Of a DNA stretch of 64,000 nucleotides, positions 22,731 to 35,272 are shown piece by piece (the stretch's first letter is position 1; each line of letters starts with the position of its first letter). The translations under genes were made by a program, and so were the position numbers. The DNA lies in NCBI RefSeq assembly GCF_041146395.1, contig NC_090997.1, positions 37,613,501 to 37,677,500 on the forward strand, in the 5' to 3' direction. This DNA comes from Eulemur rufifrons. Taxonomy: Eukaryota > Chordata > Mammalia > Primates > Lemuridae. The notes under the pieces were generated by a model that saw only the letters and a program-made list of their open reading frames with translations, was not told the DNA's origin and searched no databases.

Positions 22731-24885
22731 TTTGGTGAGTTATAGAACTTTTGGGGAGCAGAAGTGCCATAGGCTATAGATGCAGTGATCAAAAGAGAAT
22801 CTAAGTCGAATGTGGGCCCTGCTGATACCTGTACTATTGTCAAGTCTGGGGACCCCTGGAGGCCAGTGCAGGCAGCCTCACCTGGATCTGACCCTCTGAG
22901 TCGGTGTGGGCAGGGGGGAATTGAAATGCTTAGAAAAAAATAAAATCAGGAGTGCAGTAATATAAGAATATATTATTTTACTACAAGTAGTCTAAGCCTA
23001 ATACATTCTATGGTTCTGAGAGATGTTGATGGGACTGGGGAATAAGAATCTGGGGACTGGTTTCTCCTTGTTTTTTTCACATATGCAGTGCTTAAAATCT
23101 GCAGACCTTTACAAATTTATTAATATCTATTAAGTAGCATAGGTTTCAAGGAATGTGGACAGGGAAGAGGCATGATATTATCATTGTCTTTTGGCTTGAA
23201 GGTCTGTTTCCTTTGGAGTTTGGTAGCTTTTCATAACCTCTTCAACTCAAAACATGCAGTTTAAATATAATGAATACTGGTGGCATGAATAAATAAGGTG
23301 GATTATCCTAAATAATGTCTAGAAAACTAGGTATTGTACCATTTAAAAATGAATTTTTTTTTATATTTTGGGACAGGAAATAAATGATTATACAAATTTT
23401 CTAAGCAAATTGGTGCTAGGAATAAAAGCAACAGGGACTACAGTTTGATATCATCTCCCTTGAACTTGATTGAGATTTTTCTTTAGATAAAGTCTGGAAG
23501 ATTTGAGGTATTGAGATTTCAACTCTTTGAAAGGTTGAATATGTCTTTTTTTTTCTTTTACTAATATCGAACATAGTGTCATATATTAAGCTAATAACCA
23601 TTTGTTGCATCAGTGAATAAAGAGGATTATAAAGTGAGGAACAAAAGAGCCAATAGACTTGTGAGGCAGTGGAACCTGTAAAAAAGGATGCAGAGGGGGC
23701 TGGTTATCAGATTCCAATTTAGTGTCATGTCTATTTGCACATCATGAGCTGCCTGCATCCAAGCATGTCTTTGGTAAAAAGACTATAGATGCATGCACTG
23801 AAATTCTAAAAAAACCAAATATATTTCTATTATAAGGAGACAAGAAACACCAGATAGCAGAAAAATCACTTGACCTAATTCAAAACTATAATTTTTCTTT
23901 GTTTTCATTTTAAAGGTATTCTTTTCATGCTTTGTTCAAAAATAGTCAGACTCCCTGTAACATGTGCAGTGTTTTTGGTAACTATGTTCAAGCCCTTTGC
24001 TACATTGAGCAAAGGTGATTCTCTTTTATCCTTTTTGGAGTTGGGCCAGTGGTAATAATATATTCTATTTTGAAAAAAAAAAATCAAAAAAATTTGTATG
24101 GAGTCATTCAAATCATTTATTATTGAAAATCCAGAAACATTATATAGTCTTAGTGATTTTTTTATTTCTGCTAGAAAATGCATTCTGAGATGAATATTTT
24201 CTGAATTACTTTTCCCTTGTATCCTTGGCTTCCTTTTTTATATATAATGGATAAATTCTGTGCAAGCCTTTTCATTTTTACTGTAAAAAGGCAGCCAAAT
24301 AGCCAAATAGAATTGATTCAAACAGAATCGTACTCTTGTTCACATTCCAATTTTGAAGAGGGAATACCATGTGAAGAAAGCACATTACCTATTAATTCCT
24401 CTTTTGATGAGTCAGTGTGAGCATGTGCTAGGAATGAAAACTCATATAATATCAAAAAAGCAGCATATTTGCATGATTATAAAATTTGTTAAAATGTATA
24501 AAGTGCTTATAATAATACCTGGCCACAGAGTTTGTGCTCTATGGATTTGAAAACGAAAAATATAAACATAATAGCAAAGTTATGGATTTATGGTAAAGAG
24601 AGGCCTAAATTCTAAGGAATAACTATAAATTTCTGAGCCTATAATATATTAGTTACGTAAGAAAATAGTTTCATTGCTTTTTATTTGATTCTGGAGGCAG
24701 TAACTGACTATATTATAGTATTTGTTTTTACTTATATGTAAATAGGAATTATTATTGTTTTTTAATCTTTAGAAAATCATTAGTTTGCTGAATTTTGTTC
24801 ACAAAGAATGCCTCAGCTTAACTCATATTCGTTGAGGCTAACCAGGGGCTCCTTTCATTCAATCATTAATAAAAACTCTGGAGAA
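22731..24885. other. No gene recognised
   Basis: Mostly AT-rich. A more GC-rich patch at about 22840-22920 (ggggacccctggaggcc ... gtgtgggcaggggg) is too short for a CpG island. No exon with supporting splice sites and protein-like composition found. Confidence 0.4.
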
Positions 24886-25010
24886 CAGCGGTTCTCAAAG
24901 GTTAGTTGAATAAGAACTACATGAGGGCTTCTTTCACTGTAGCTTCCCGGGCCCAGCCTCTGAGATTTTCACTTAGAAGGCTAAAAACAGGCCCTGAAAT
25001 ATCCTACTTT
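24886..25010. mobile_element. MER5-like hAT-Charlie fragment
   Basis: Begins cagcggttctcaaaggttag, a match to the MER5 terminal inverted repeat CAGTGGTTCTCAAAG. It continues with 'cccgggcccagcctctgaga' and 'aacaggccctgaaatat', similar to the central MER5A region. The right terminus is not visible. Confidence 0.55.
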
Positions 25011-25054
25011 GATAAGTCTTGTCAGGTATTCCTCATTCAGGGAGTTTCCAATAG

Positions 25055-25140
25055 CATAGAACATTATTGCTATCGTTTTACAGATGAGGCAATATGGAAA
25101 CCAGGAGAGGTTATATTACAGGATTGAAGGTAGCACATCT
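25055..25140 (+). repeat. MIR fragment, sense
   Basis: 'attattgctatcgttttacagatgaggcaatatgg', then 'gttatattacaggattgaagg', matches MIR around its conserved core 'cccattttacagatgaggaaactgagg'. Short and diverged. Confidence 0.6.
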
Positions 25141-26084
25141 AATTGTTAAAAGTTAAAAGATGCATGCTGAATACAGCTAGCTTTCTTTGCAAAATTAGAA
25201 ATTTAATTAGAAATGCAAGGCCATTGACAAAAGAGTGATTAACACAGGTCCAGTTTTAAAATTTCTCTAAATGGCCTCTCAACCTTAAATAGGACATTAT
25301 TTTTATTCTTTGCTTTGTTCTTCAATCTACTCTAGTTATTCTGAATGTTGTTTTGTATATTTTAGTTCCATTTAGCAAATATTTACTAACTACCTACAAT
25401 GTGCAAGGCACCATCCTTAAAATATACATTCATTTTATCTCCTCTCTTTATATTTTACTGGAAACATTTTTATTTGAGTATATTTTATCTTAAATTAAAG
25501 CTCAAAACAAATGAGAAAATTATAGCTTATCAAATTTGATATAAGAAACAAGTGACTAATCATATTTCATATTTAATAATCTTTATATTTTAGTTTAAGT
25601 AAATTAATTAATAGCTACTTAGGTGACACAGAACCTTAATGTGTTATGTATTTTTAATATAGCAATTTTTCTGTTCATAGTTATAATATGCTTCTGGTGA
25701 TAATATTTGAAATACAGAACATTTGTACCTAATTTTCTCTTCTGTCTTAAATTTAGAAATAATATTTCAAATATAAATTTCTAAATTAAGTTTGGGCTTG
25801 TGGACATAATAAACAAAACCCATTATTGAATATATTTCTCAGAAAAAAAATGGCATATACAATCACAGATGGCCTAAAAATAGGGATGATGCTCTCCACA
25901 TTTTGCTCTAATACACATACACCACCCTGACACATACTTATACACCGTCAATGGCGCTAATAAACATGTACGTATCACAGTCATTCTGTAGGAAGTCTTG
26001 TGTATAGTAAGGAAATTAATATGTTTTATTGATCCTTTAATAATTACTAATATATTGGACATTTTCCATGTAACATACTGTTTG
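25141..26084. other. AT-rich DNA, no gene; short antisense L2
   Basis: At 25372-25430 'tagcaaatatttactaactacctac' and 'aatgtgcaaggcaccatcc' match an antisense L2 3' end. The rest shows nothing recognisable. Confidence 0.45.
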
Positions 26085-26285
26085 TTATGAAATTTAAGGG
26101 AATTACTCTCATTTAATTTTCACAACAACCCTATTATAATCTTCATTTTACAGATATGCAAATTGAGATTTGGTGAGGTTAAATAACTTTTCCAAGCTGA
26201 CACAGTCAATCAGTGGCAAAGCTAGCATTTGAGTTGAAGAAATCTGATTCTAGAATTTGCAGTTTTAATCAACAATACTAAAGTA
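26085..26285 (+). repeat. MIR SINE, sense
   Basis: 'ctctcatttaattttcacaacaaccctat', 'atcttcattttacagatatgc', 'gaggttaaataacttttccaag', 'gacacagtcaatcagtggc' and 'aaagctagcatttgag' run through the MIR consensus in order. Confidence 0.85.
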
Positions 26286-27714
26286 TAGGCTGTAGGATCT
26301 TTGTAACTCTTAACTCATTTAGAGGAATGAATAGTTAATTGGATAGAAGATATGTGTGCCTCAAGCTTGAATCAGGATTGGACTTCAAGAAGGGTTTTCT
26401 ATAATTCGCTTACTATTTCCACAAAGCATTTTTGTCCTATTAGTCATGTTTTAAAGACATTTGGACAAGAATTAATACAATCAAAACAGAATAAATTATT
26501 CCTTAATATCACAGCTTTCTTCTGCCAGCTTCCTTAACCTCTACTTCTATTTACTATTATTTTTCATAAAAATTCTGATGGATGTTCTTAAATTTATGTA
26601 AGGATCATTAGATTTTGCTTCATCAAAATATTTCAAATGGAAATTAGATGTTTTAAAAGAAAGAACACTTATTTGGATCAACACATTCAAATATTAATAT
26701 TTCCACAGATTGGATTTGAAAAGTAGTCTCCAAAATATTCTTAATCCTTCTTAATTCTAAGGCATGCATAAATATTTCAATTACCATTTTCCTGTTTTTT
26801 ATTCCTTTCATCTATAGAGATGCTTAAAGAAAAGCTGTGTAACAGGGATCATAGGCAAGGTTGGTACACTATGTCACTCAAAACTGGAAAATATCATTAT
26901 GGATGTCAGAGGCTTCTTCCAGTAATGCATGAAGACATAGCAACCCTATGAAATGTTAGGACAGGAACAATTTATAAATGAAGTTTTAGCTCTTTCAAAT
27001 ATGTTTTCACATTGTTGCCGCATCTGGTCCATTAATATGCCCTATCAAACCAAGAAACAAACAAAAGGAAAGGATTTGCTTGAGGATGGATTTAAAAGCA
27101 AGAGCAAAAAGTATGAAGATAATAAGCTTCTGATGAGTTTACCATGACATGTAAGGGAAACACCGCCAGCTGAGATTTTTATATTTGTTTATCTGGAGGT
27201 AACATTAGATAGTATAAAAAGCAGTCCTCAATAAAGTAGCATTTCTAAAAGATAATAAAATAGTGAAATCACTGAGGACAAAGAGCTTTAGTTATCTAAA
27301 GACACAGTATCAGACATTTAGTTTTAACTCTTAAAATGAATTATTATACATGAACAAAAGCTACCGATTTTCAGCCAAAAGAGAATAATTTGAAAGAACA
27401 GGTAAAAACTAGAATAAATAAGACTATTTTAATTTCTGATGAGCATACAAGGGCCTAAAGATCCTTTTACAATACATAACTGGAGATAACTATTGCAGTA
27501 GGGAGTTGAGTAGTACGTAAGAAAATGAAAATTTAGGTATCACTAGTCTATCAGCACAGCTCATCTTATTTTGATAACAAATATGAGGATATGAATTAAC
27601 ATTTTTTGGTTTCAAAGAGACAATTTAAAATTAGATACACTTTGATACTAATCATGGTATAAGAGGGCCCATTAGGCTTGGCATCTGGGGCTGGGCACTT
27701 CCACCCCAAAACAC
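26286..27714. other. No gene recognised
   Basis: AT-rich, with open frames up to 64 codons and no domain or repeat that I can name. Confidence 0.4.
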
Positions 27715-27960
27715 TGTTCATCCTCTCTTGGCCTAACTTTACTTGTGTTGTCAGAATTCAGCTTCACATTACCTCTTCCAAAAAGCCACTCTTAACTTCC
27801 TCTCTCCAACTGAGTTGGGTATCCGTTCCTATATTTCCCATGGCACCCAGTGGTGGCCCCACTAAATCACAGGCTACACTGTAATTCCTGCTACCTCCTT
27901 TGCGTTCACCAAGAGACTCTGAGTTCTTTAGCTGCAGTTCCTATACTGATGGTTCGGAGT
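27715..27960 (+). repeat. Probable L2 LINE fragment
   Basis: 'cattacctcttccaaaaagcc', 'actcttaacttcctctctcc' and 'agactctgagttctttagctgcag' resemble L2 3' wording (gtcacctcctcagagaagccttccctgactacc ... agactgtgagctccttgaggg). Confidence 0.45.
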
Positions 27961-28198
27961 TTTGAATGGCACCTCACAGGTGTGTGCAATCAGCATTCCA
28001 ATATGCGCTACTAAGAAATGAATACAGGGTTTTTGGTGCCCCCAAGGCCCTATGGCACAACATTTTCATGTCATAATTATAAGGGCAATTAAGGCAGCTT
28101 AATTTTTGAAATTGATAAGCCAAAAGATTAGTAACAAATTGAAATGCACTTAAATTCTACACACAACCAGCATTATATATTTACTGATTTTTTTTTTC

Positions 28199-28646
<448 letters not shown>

Positions 28647-28724
28647 TAAAAAGACAACTTCAGAAATTTGAAACAACTTGAAAATTAGTAACATGGTCTT
28701 GGGCACGATTAGAATTTCAGGGCA

Positions 28725-28865
28725 AAGAGGAATTTCTGAGCTATCTTGCCCAAATCCTTTATTTTACAGAGAGGTAAAGTGAATTTCTCAAAGGTACATT
28801 GCAATAAATGCCAGAATACAGATTAAATCCCAGGTGCTCTGACTCTAAATCCAATACATTTTCCA
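28725..28865 (+). repeat. MIR SINE, sense
   Basis: 'atcctttattttacagagaggtaaagtga', 'tttctcaaaggtacattgc', 'cagattaaatcccaggtgctc' and 'tgactctaaatccaatac' match the MIR core and 3' part. Confidence 0.75.
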
Positions 28866-29384
28866 GGGTATCACAGCCCCTTCAACAGTGAGCATGGAAA
28901 CAGCATGTTTCTGGCTCAGAGTTAGCAATAGAAGCAACATATATTTATTACTTTATATAGTGTACATGCAGAAGAAAATGCCTATTGCCATTTACGATGC
29001 AAATTCCTTCCACTGTAATAAGGAAATACCACTAGAATTAAATGAATAACCCTTTGCATGAGATAATGTCAAAGAAGGTATATAAATGAATGCTGGCTAA
29101 CCAGTAGAATACACAGGGATATGGTTTTAGGGTATAATTAGTTTCCATAGTTTGTCATGAGATTGTGTTTCACTTAACCCTGAAGATGCATTATTACAAT
29201 TGGGTGTTCTGAGCCAGACCAAAGTCATCTAATTTCAGTGTGTGTGAGGGTGGGGAAGGTGGGGATGGGGCAGGATGTAGAGGATGGGGAGAGGAGAGGA
29301 TGGGATTTTGTTTTAGCTGGAGGAAATAAACCTGAGGCCAGAAAGTTACTACTCAGAGTTAATGGGTGTCAGAAATGGGTTAGA
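28866..29384. other. No gene; G-rich patch
   Basis: At 29238-29310 the plus strand is G-rich with runs of two to four G (gggtggggaaggtggggatggggc). No coding domain in the 64-codon frame that crosses it. Confidence 0.5.
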
Positions 29385-29565
29385 GCCTTGACTTTGCTAC
29401 TTAAAATGCCTGGGTGCCTTTGGGAATGCTAACTTCTGTAAATTGTTAATGAAAGGAACATAAAATAAGAATACTTACTTCACTCACTTCATAGAGTTGT
29501 TGTGAGCTTTATACCATATGAGGTTTATATAGTCCTTAACAAAGAGTGAGGCATCAATAAAGGAT
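29385..29565 (-). repeat. Diverged MIR, antisense
   Basis: 'gaatacttacttcactcactt', 'catagagttgttgtgagctt' and 'aacaaagagtgaggcatcaataaaggata' resemble reverse MIR (atagtacctacctcatagggttgttgtgagg ... agtaagcgctcaataaatg). Confidence 0.6.
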
Positions 29566-30231
29566 ATTGTTGTCACTTGTCATTGTCTTCACAAATCAGG
29601 TTTGCAGCTTAAACAGTGCCTAGAGTTGAGGTTTATATGCAAATAAATAGCTAACAAACAGAAGATGAAACAGAAAAATAATGAATAAAACTTGTTTTCA
29701 ACACATCGCAACTGTGTGAATTCTTTTCTCTCTTCTCTCTTGCTGTATAGTATACAAATAGAAAAGTAACACTGCTGGTTACTCAAACTTCTCTCTGAAC
29801 AAATATTGGATTTTAGGTAATCTTGAAACAGCTCTTTAAAATTTATATTTTGATAACACAGTGAAGTAAGAAGGTTATTTTGAATGTTTGTCATAATTTT
29901 TCTATCTATATTGTACCTTTCTACAATAAATTTCACTTGGAAAAGACTGTGCTCAAAGGCAATAGTTTTCTATGTGATTTTTTAGTTGCAATGCATGGGA
30001 AAAGGGTTAGGAAAGGTTTACTGCAAAAGTTGTATTGGTTTGGTAAATCTAAATTCACTCACGAACTCTTGCTACTGAGAATAAAAAGAATTGAGAGTTT
30101 TGTTATGAAGAATAGTTGTCCGTGCTCACTTACTGATGTGCAAACAGCAATATGTACTACAGTAATCTATTTACTATTATATTTGGAGTTGCTAAAAAAA
30201 ATCACTATGCAGGGGAGGAACTCAGGCAATA
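29566..30231. other. No gene; the largest open frames are unsupported
   Basis: A 115-codon minus-strand frame (29589-29936) and a 120-codon plus-strand frame (29880-30242) lie here. Neither has a recognisable domain. Both are rich in codons expected from AT-rich DNA, and the end of the second runs into the MIR element, so I do not call genes. Confidence 0.5.
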
Positions 30232-30470
30232 GTAATAGCTAGCATTTATTTAAAACTTAGCATGTTCCAGACACTGTCTGAGCTGCTATGTACAAATTAT
30301 ATCACTTAATATGAGTGCAATTATTATTAGCTCCATTTTATAGATTAGGAAATTGAAATTATAAAAGTCAAGCAATTTATGCTGGGTCACTTGCTAGTAA
30401 GAAGCAAAACCAGGAGCCTAATTCAGGCCATTTTAGTTCAGAGATTGTGTTCGTATTAATAGTTACCATA
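30232..30470 (+). repeat. MIR SINE, sense, near full length
   Basis: 'aatagctagcatttatttaaaa', 'catgttccagacactgtctg', 'gtgcaattattattagctcc', 'attttatagattaggaaattg', 'gctgggtcacttgctagtaag' and 'aaaccaggagcctaattcag' follow MIR from its 5' end almost to its 3' end. Confidence 0.9.
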
Positions 30471-32329
30471 CTTTATGCCTGCTATCAAAGTAAAAAAAAG
30501 ATGAATTCATTTCAACCAAGGATAAAACAGATGTATTGCTAGATGAAAGAATATGATGAGAGTTAGGCTTTTCTCTATTCCTCAGTATTTTTAATTACAA
30601 TCTTTCTATTTTTAGACAGTTTACATGTCCTACTGAGCCATGGACTGTAGTGTCTACTTAGTCAGAACACACTCTTCCACTACATTTGCCTCTTCTCTGC
30701 TTTTCTTCTCCCTTGAAAATGATTGCTGAGTTTTTCCCCCAAAATAGTATTAATATTCCTGTATTTAACATGATTTTTTTATCTGGAATGTTTTATAAAG
30801 AATATTTCCATTATTAAATAGGACCAAACAATTGTTATTTTGAAAATTTCCCCATCATTAAATTTTGTTTGTATTTTTCTTAATATTGATTTCACCAGAA
30901 TTGAGTTCTGAATATTTCTTGATATTTCTGCCTAATTCCCATATTTCTTTCATTTAAATGGAATGCTTTAAAATTACATCTTCTGCATAGCACCTCTTTG
31001 CCTTACCTTTGTTTGTTATCTGTTCTTTCAGAAAGTCACAATGGATTCTGCAGTAGCTGAGCAAGCTCTTTCATCTCCATGGAAGGTTTTACTATATGTG
31101 TCTCTAAAGCCCCTTTCCAAATTGTTAACATGCCCCAGTGATTTTCAGCATTAGCCCAACCTGCTCTTTTACTTGATATCTTAACAAAACACCTTTCTTC
31201 TTTCCTAATAGACCTAAAATGCCTTCTATGGTATTTGTATGTTAATGGTTTAGTCTAATTTGTTTTGTATGCTTTTTCATCAATTCAGTTGGTAAAACTG
31301 TGAAACTTGTCACACAAAAAGATCACAAATTCACTAATGTGCTGTTCTGGGAAAAAAATAAATGCGAATACCAAGCTTAAAAATACACAAATTAGGGACG
31401 AATATTCATATGGCAAATAATTATTTACGTTACAATTTTTGTTTTTCATTATGTTTCTTCTAAAAGCCTAACATTCTCTATATATTCAAAATATAAATTT
31501 CAATAAAATATTTTTGAAAGTTCTTCACAAATGTAAGTAGGTAAAGTAATGTACTTTAATTTGGGAAATAATTCTCTTGACAGTGTGCAATTTTAGGTTT
31601 ATGTAAAAGAGACGTAATTCATGGTTCTAAACTCTTTCCTCAGCTATATTCTTAATCTTTCTACTTTTCTGCAATTATAAACTTTAAGCTTCAAAGTTAA
31701 GTACTTTAAAAACATATGTTTCTTATTTTTTCATATATTTATTGTAGTTTAATAGTCTTAAACACTTGTAAACGTTTATGGCTTTTGCTCTTTTTAAGCA
31801 AAGATGCCAGCCATATTGATGAAGGTTGGGAAAAAGTTGCAAGATGGCATCTGGAGTATGCTAAAAATTATATAAATGATATTACAAATTACTATTATAA
31901 TTTGCGTTGACAGAAATTGAATTGTTGAAGATAATGATATGTAGGATTCTGTGGCAAAATGTTAATTCTACAACCACGGGTTCATAATTTGTTGAAGATC
32001 ATGTTAGGCTACTATAGCAATCTGAAGAAAGTATGGCAACACAACAGTTAGTGATGACCTATATGAATGTGAAACAAAAGTAGGTGTGAAAGTTTTCAGG
32101 TAGAAGACTGACCAAGGGACTGAGAAGCAGTTAATCAAAATACATGAAAGAGTTATAGAGCTAGCTGCACAGATACTGTGGAGAATATTAAGGCACTAGT
32201 GGATAGAACACTCTGAATAGGGAGCTTTTAAGACTAGAATTAAAGAGCATTAGCTAAAGAAAGACTGAGCTGGCTTCCTGGATATGCTGGAGTGAAGGGG
32301 CTAAGTTCATGTACTTTGGAGTAAGATGG
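30471..32329. other. Long AT-rich interval, no gene or clear repeat
   Basis: About 1.9 kb with nothing recognisable. A 64-codon frame at 31716-31910 has no domain. Confidence 0.4.
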
Positions 32330-32525
32330 AGTGGGGGTGCAAGTTCTAACTCCACTACTTACAAGCCGAATGTCCTATCAATCTCAGTCAGTTTCCTCAT
32401 TGTAAAACAAGGATTAAAAACACTACTTGCCCCGTAAGGATTTTGTGAAGATTAATTAAATCAGGTAGTCCATGATTACCTAGCATAGTTGAGTATATTC
32501 AGTATTTGCTAATTATTATTAATCA
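32330..32525 (-). repeat. MIR SINE, antisense, near full length
   Basis: 'gcaagttctaactccactacttac', 'cagtcagtttcctcattgtaaaac', 'acttgccccgtaaggattttg', 'gaagattaattaaatcaggta' and 'tatttgctaattattatta' match reverse MIR in order. Confidence 0.9.
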
Positions 32526-32554
32526 TCGTTCTTGAGGGTAAAATTTGGCTCCCT

Positions 32555-32650
32555 TACTAGGCTGCAAGATCATTGAGAATAGGGGCATTCTTATTTATAG
32601 GTAGTATCTAACATAATAAATGTTTCTTGAACTGCTAAATCAAACACCAA
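32555..32650 (+). repeat. L2 LINE 3' end
   Basis: 'aggctgcaagatcattgagaat', 'aggggcattcttatttata' and 'cataataaatgtttcttgaac' match L2 (gactgtaagctccttgagggcagggac ... aataaatgtttgttgaatg). Confidence 0.65.
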
Positions 32651-32906
32651 ATTAATAATTTTTTTCTGTTACTGTAAGGGGTGCTGGCCTAGAAATTATT
32701 GATGACATCTCTCTGTTTTATGATAGAATACTTTACTACCATTTTGGTAATTTTGTATTATAAAATAATATAAATTGATTTAATTTTTTAAAAAATAATG
32801 TTTTTAAGCGTTAGACATTTTTTAAATAATTTGCATTTCCATTTGACAACATTTTGTCAGGTATTCTGTTCTGTTATGATTAAACTAGCTGTCTTAGAAT
32901 TCTTAG

Positions 32907-33103
32907 GGTTTTCTTGTTTGTTTGTCTGTTTTTGTTTTTGTTTTTGTTTTTGTTTTAGAGACAGAGTTTTTCTCTGTCACCCAGGTTGGAGTGCTATGGC
33001 ACAAACATAGCTCACTGTACTCTCCAACTTCTGGACTCAAATGATTCTCCTGCCTCAGCCTCCCAAAGTACTGGGATTGCACATGTGAGTCACCACTCCC
33101 ATC
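32907..33103 (-). mobile_element. 7SL-derived monomer (FLAM/FRAM-like), antisense
   Basis: A (TTTTG)n tail at about 32920-32955, then 147 bases of reverse 7SL-derived sequence: 'gagacagagtttttctctgtc', 'catagctcactgtactctcc', 'ctcctgcctcagcctccc', 'aaagtactgggattgcacatg', 'tcaccactccc'. The length is one Alu arm. Perfect 11-base duplications agaattcttag flank it at 32896-32906 and 33104-33114, so the insertion is intact and was a monomer when it integrated. The 70-codon frame across the tail is a by-product. Confidence 0.85.
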
Positions 33104-33114
33104 AGAATTCTTAG

Positions 33115-34879
33115 AAGTAATGTTGTTCCTTGGTCACCTTTTTGTACTTATTTTATCCCTTTTACTTATTTTTGGTTTATATTAAACTGGCTAATAATAA
33201 CGTAGTCTTCTCTTCACCTAAGGTTTTATATTTTACACAGAGGTAAACCAGTTTCTTTTCTGTTTTTATATGGGCTCTGAAAATTCATACATAGGTAGCA
33301 TTAATAATTTTATTTTCTAATACATAGAGTGACATTTAATTAATTTGCTCTCATGAAGCTATGACATGAGAGAAGTATGATTTTGTAAGACATTCTGTTC
33401 TGCTTATTTGCTTAAGCGCCATTCAAATCCTCTGCACTTAAATGCAATAAGTAACAAGAATAGCTAAAAGACCTTAGGTGCATCTTTGCACATCTTCACC
33501 TTCTTCTGTTCTTTATAAACTTTTTTAGAAAAATGGTTGGGACCACGGCCCACATAGCTGTCTCATGACATTTTTAGAAAAGTAGTTTTTAACAGGCACA
33601 GAATCAAATACTTTTAAGTACCTAGAAGCCATTCATTTCTTTATTCAACAAACACGTATTTATTACCTATTATGTATTCCCAGTGGAAATGAGGGAGACA
33701 AAAACTAGTATGAAAACTTGTACAATATTATGAAAGTTATTCTCTGTTATACACTTTTGTAAAGTCCATAACCACCTCATCTTCAGAGGTTCCAAGAAAA
33801 TTATAAATGTTACTTAAGCTAATAGGTATCTACCTGAGGCTTGATGAGACAGGATAAGGTTTTGTTAAAACCGAATCTGCAGCTTCCCGTAGATAGGATT
33901 TCAATGATTGCACTGTATTTTTACAGTTTGTTTACCCATTTGTTTTAATTACAAGACTGTGCACTTGCCTATGGCAAAAATCATGCCTCACTCTGTTCCT
34001 GGCACATGAGTTCAATTCAATTTGCTTAATGAATGAGTAGAATTGAAATGGAATTTCATACGTGTAGCAACACAGAACAACTTTGGTACATTTCCCCTAT
34101 TTGACTCGATTTTCTTTGTGAGAGCTGAACTATGATGACTGAATTTTACATTTCTCAATAAGACCTGCAAATACAGGAAACCATTAATTTAGTGCTCATT
34201 AATTTGGAATTCAAGATAATGCAATCTTACTTTATATGAAATTTACCTCTGCAGGATGAATGATGAATGATATATTAATATTAAGCAGTTTACAATAGAC
34301 TTAAAATCGTTGACTTTCATTAGTGGGCAGATGGTTAGAGCAACGATGCTTAACATTTTCAAGAAATTTACAATAACTGGATGTAAATGGATGTCTTAAT
34401 AAAATAACATGTATTTAGTAAAGTAAGCCAAACAGACCTCTTTAGAAATGCTTGATATTTTATTTCATAAATATATGTTGACACTTCTACCCGATAGCAA
34501 CCAAGCACTGTGTGTAACAGTATAGACTACAGAGAATCTACCTTCAGGATTCTTAGAATCCAGTTGAGATTCTAATATATGAAGGCATTTCAGAATAACG
34601 TAAGGTTAAAAAAATTATGATTAAGAATATAAACTAAAATACAACGTGAGAGGTAGAAAACTGAGAAAAATCACTTTATGATAATCATGATTTCTTGCAA
34701 GAAATAAAAATTTAATTTCACACTTGGAAAAAGAAAAAATGTTCTATAATTCATCTTTTCATCAGTTCTTTAAGTTCTCCCGCTCCCGTCTTGCTCCCCC
34801 ATTTGAATCAATGCATCTATTTTCATGCAAAGTCTCTCCATGGAACTTTTAAATTTCTTTTTCTTTTTCAAGACCTCAA
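33115..34879. other. AT-rich DNA, no gene; L2 scraps
   Basis: Antisense L2 at about 33630-33760 ('tctttattcaacaaacacgt', 'tattacctattatgtattcc') and sense L2 at about 33940-34045 ('ctctgttcctggcacatgag', 'ttgcttaatgaatgag'). A pyrimidine tract ending in AG lies at 34851-34871 just before the CpG island. It would make a plausible splice acceptor, though nothing shows it is used. Confidence 0.45.
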
Positions 34880-35220
34880 TCTAACCTTCAGGCTGCCTGG
34901 CCCTGGGGGGAGGGGGGCCGCATTCCTGAGGAAAAAGGCCTTCGCAGATCCCAAATTCAAGAACGCTAGGTCTCCAGAACCCGGTCCCGCCAGTTGACCG
35001 GGATCCTTCGAATTGCTGGAGGCCCTTTCTCTGGGCTGGCTCTGGAGCCGGCTTCTCAGAGCCAGCAGCCGACCCAGGCCGCCAGGCGAGTCGGCCGCAG
35101 GGCCTTCTGGGGTTTGTGGACTCTGGGGTCTTCTCCCGCCTCACGCCCCGCCAGCGGTAGCCAGTCCTGGACTCTGGTACTCTTCTGCGTGACAGCACTC
35201 AGAATCCCGCCGCTAGCGGG

Positions 35221-35228
35221 GATGGCGG
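35221..35228 (+). promoter_or_regulatory. YY1-like site / candidate start codon context
   Basis: gatggcgg matches the core of the YY1 motif commonly found just downstream of CpG-island transcription starts, and its ATG (35222) has G at +4. The frame it opens runs to a stop at 35474-35476 (84 codons), is Gly/Pro/Ala-rich and shows no domain. I do not call it a gene. Confidence 0.35.
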
Positions 35229-35253
35229 AGAGCGCCTGCCCCGGCGCCTCCTT

Positions 35254-35272
35254 GCCGGCCAGAGGGCGCCCT
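35254..35272 (+). promoter_or_regulatory. CTCF-like motif
   Basis: Core ccagagggcgcc (35259-35270) matches the CTCF consensus CCAGRGGGCGC at nearly every position, inside the CpG island. CTCF binds such sites at insulators and loop anchors. Occupancy cannot be known from sequence. Confidence 0.5.

Noticed and set aside
29880..30242. 120-codon plus-strand open frame, one of the longest in the window
   Set aside because: No recognisable domain, composition expected from AT-rich DNA, no splice or promoter context, and its end runs into a MIR element.
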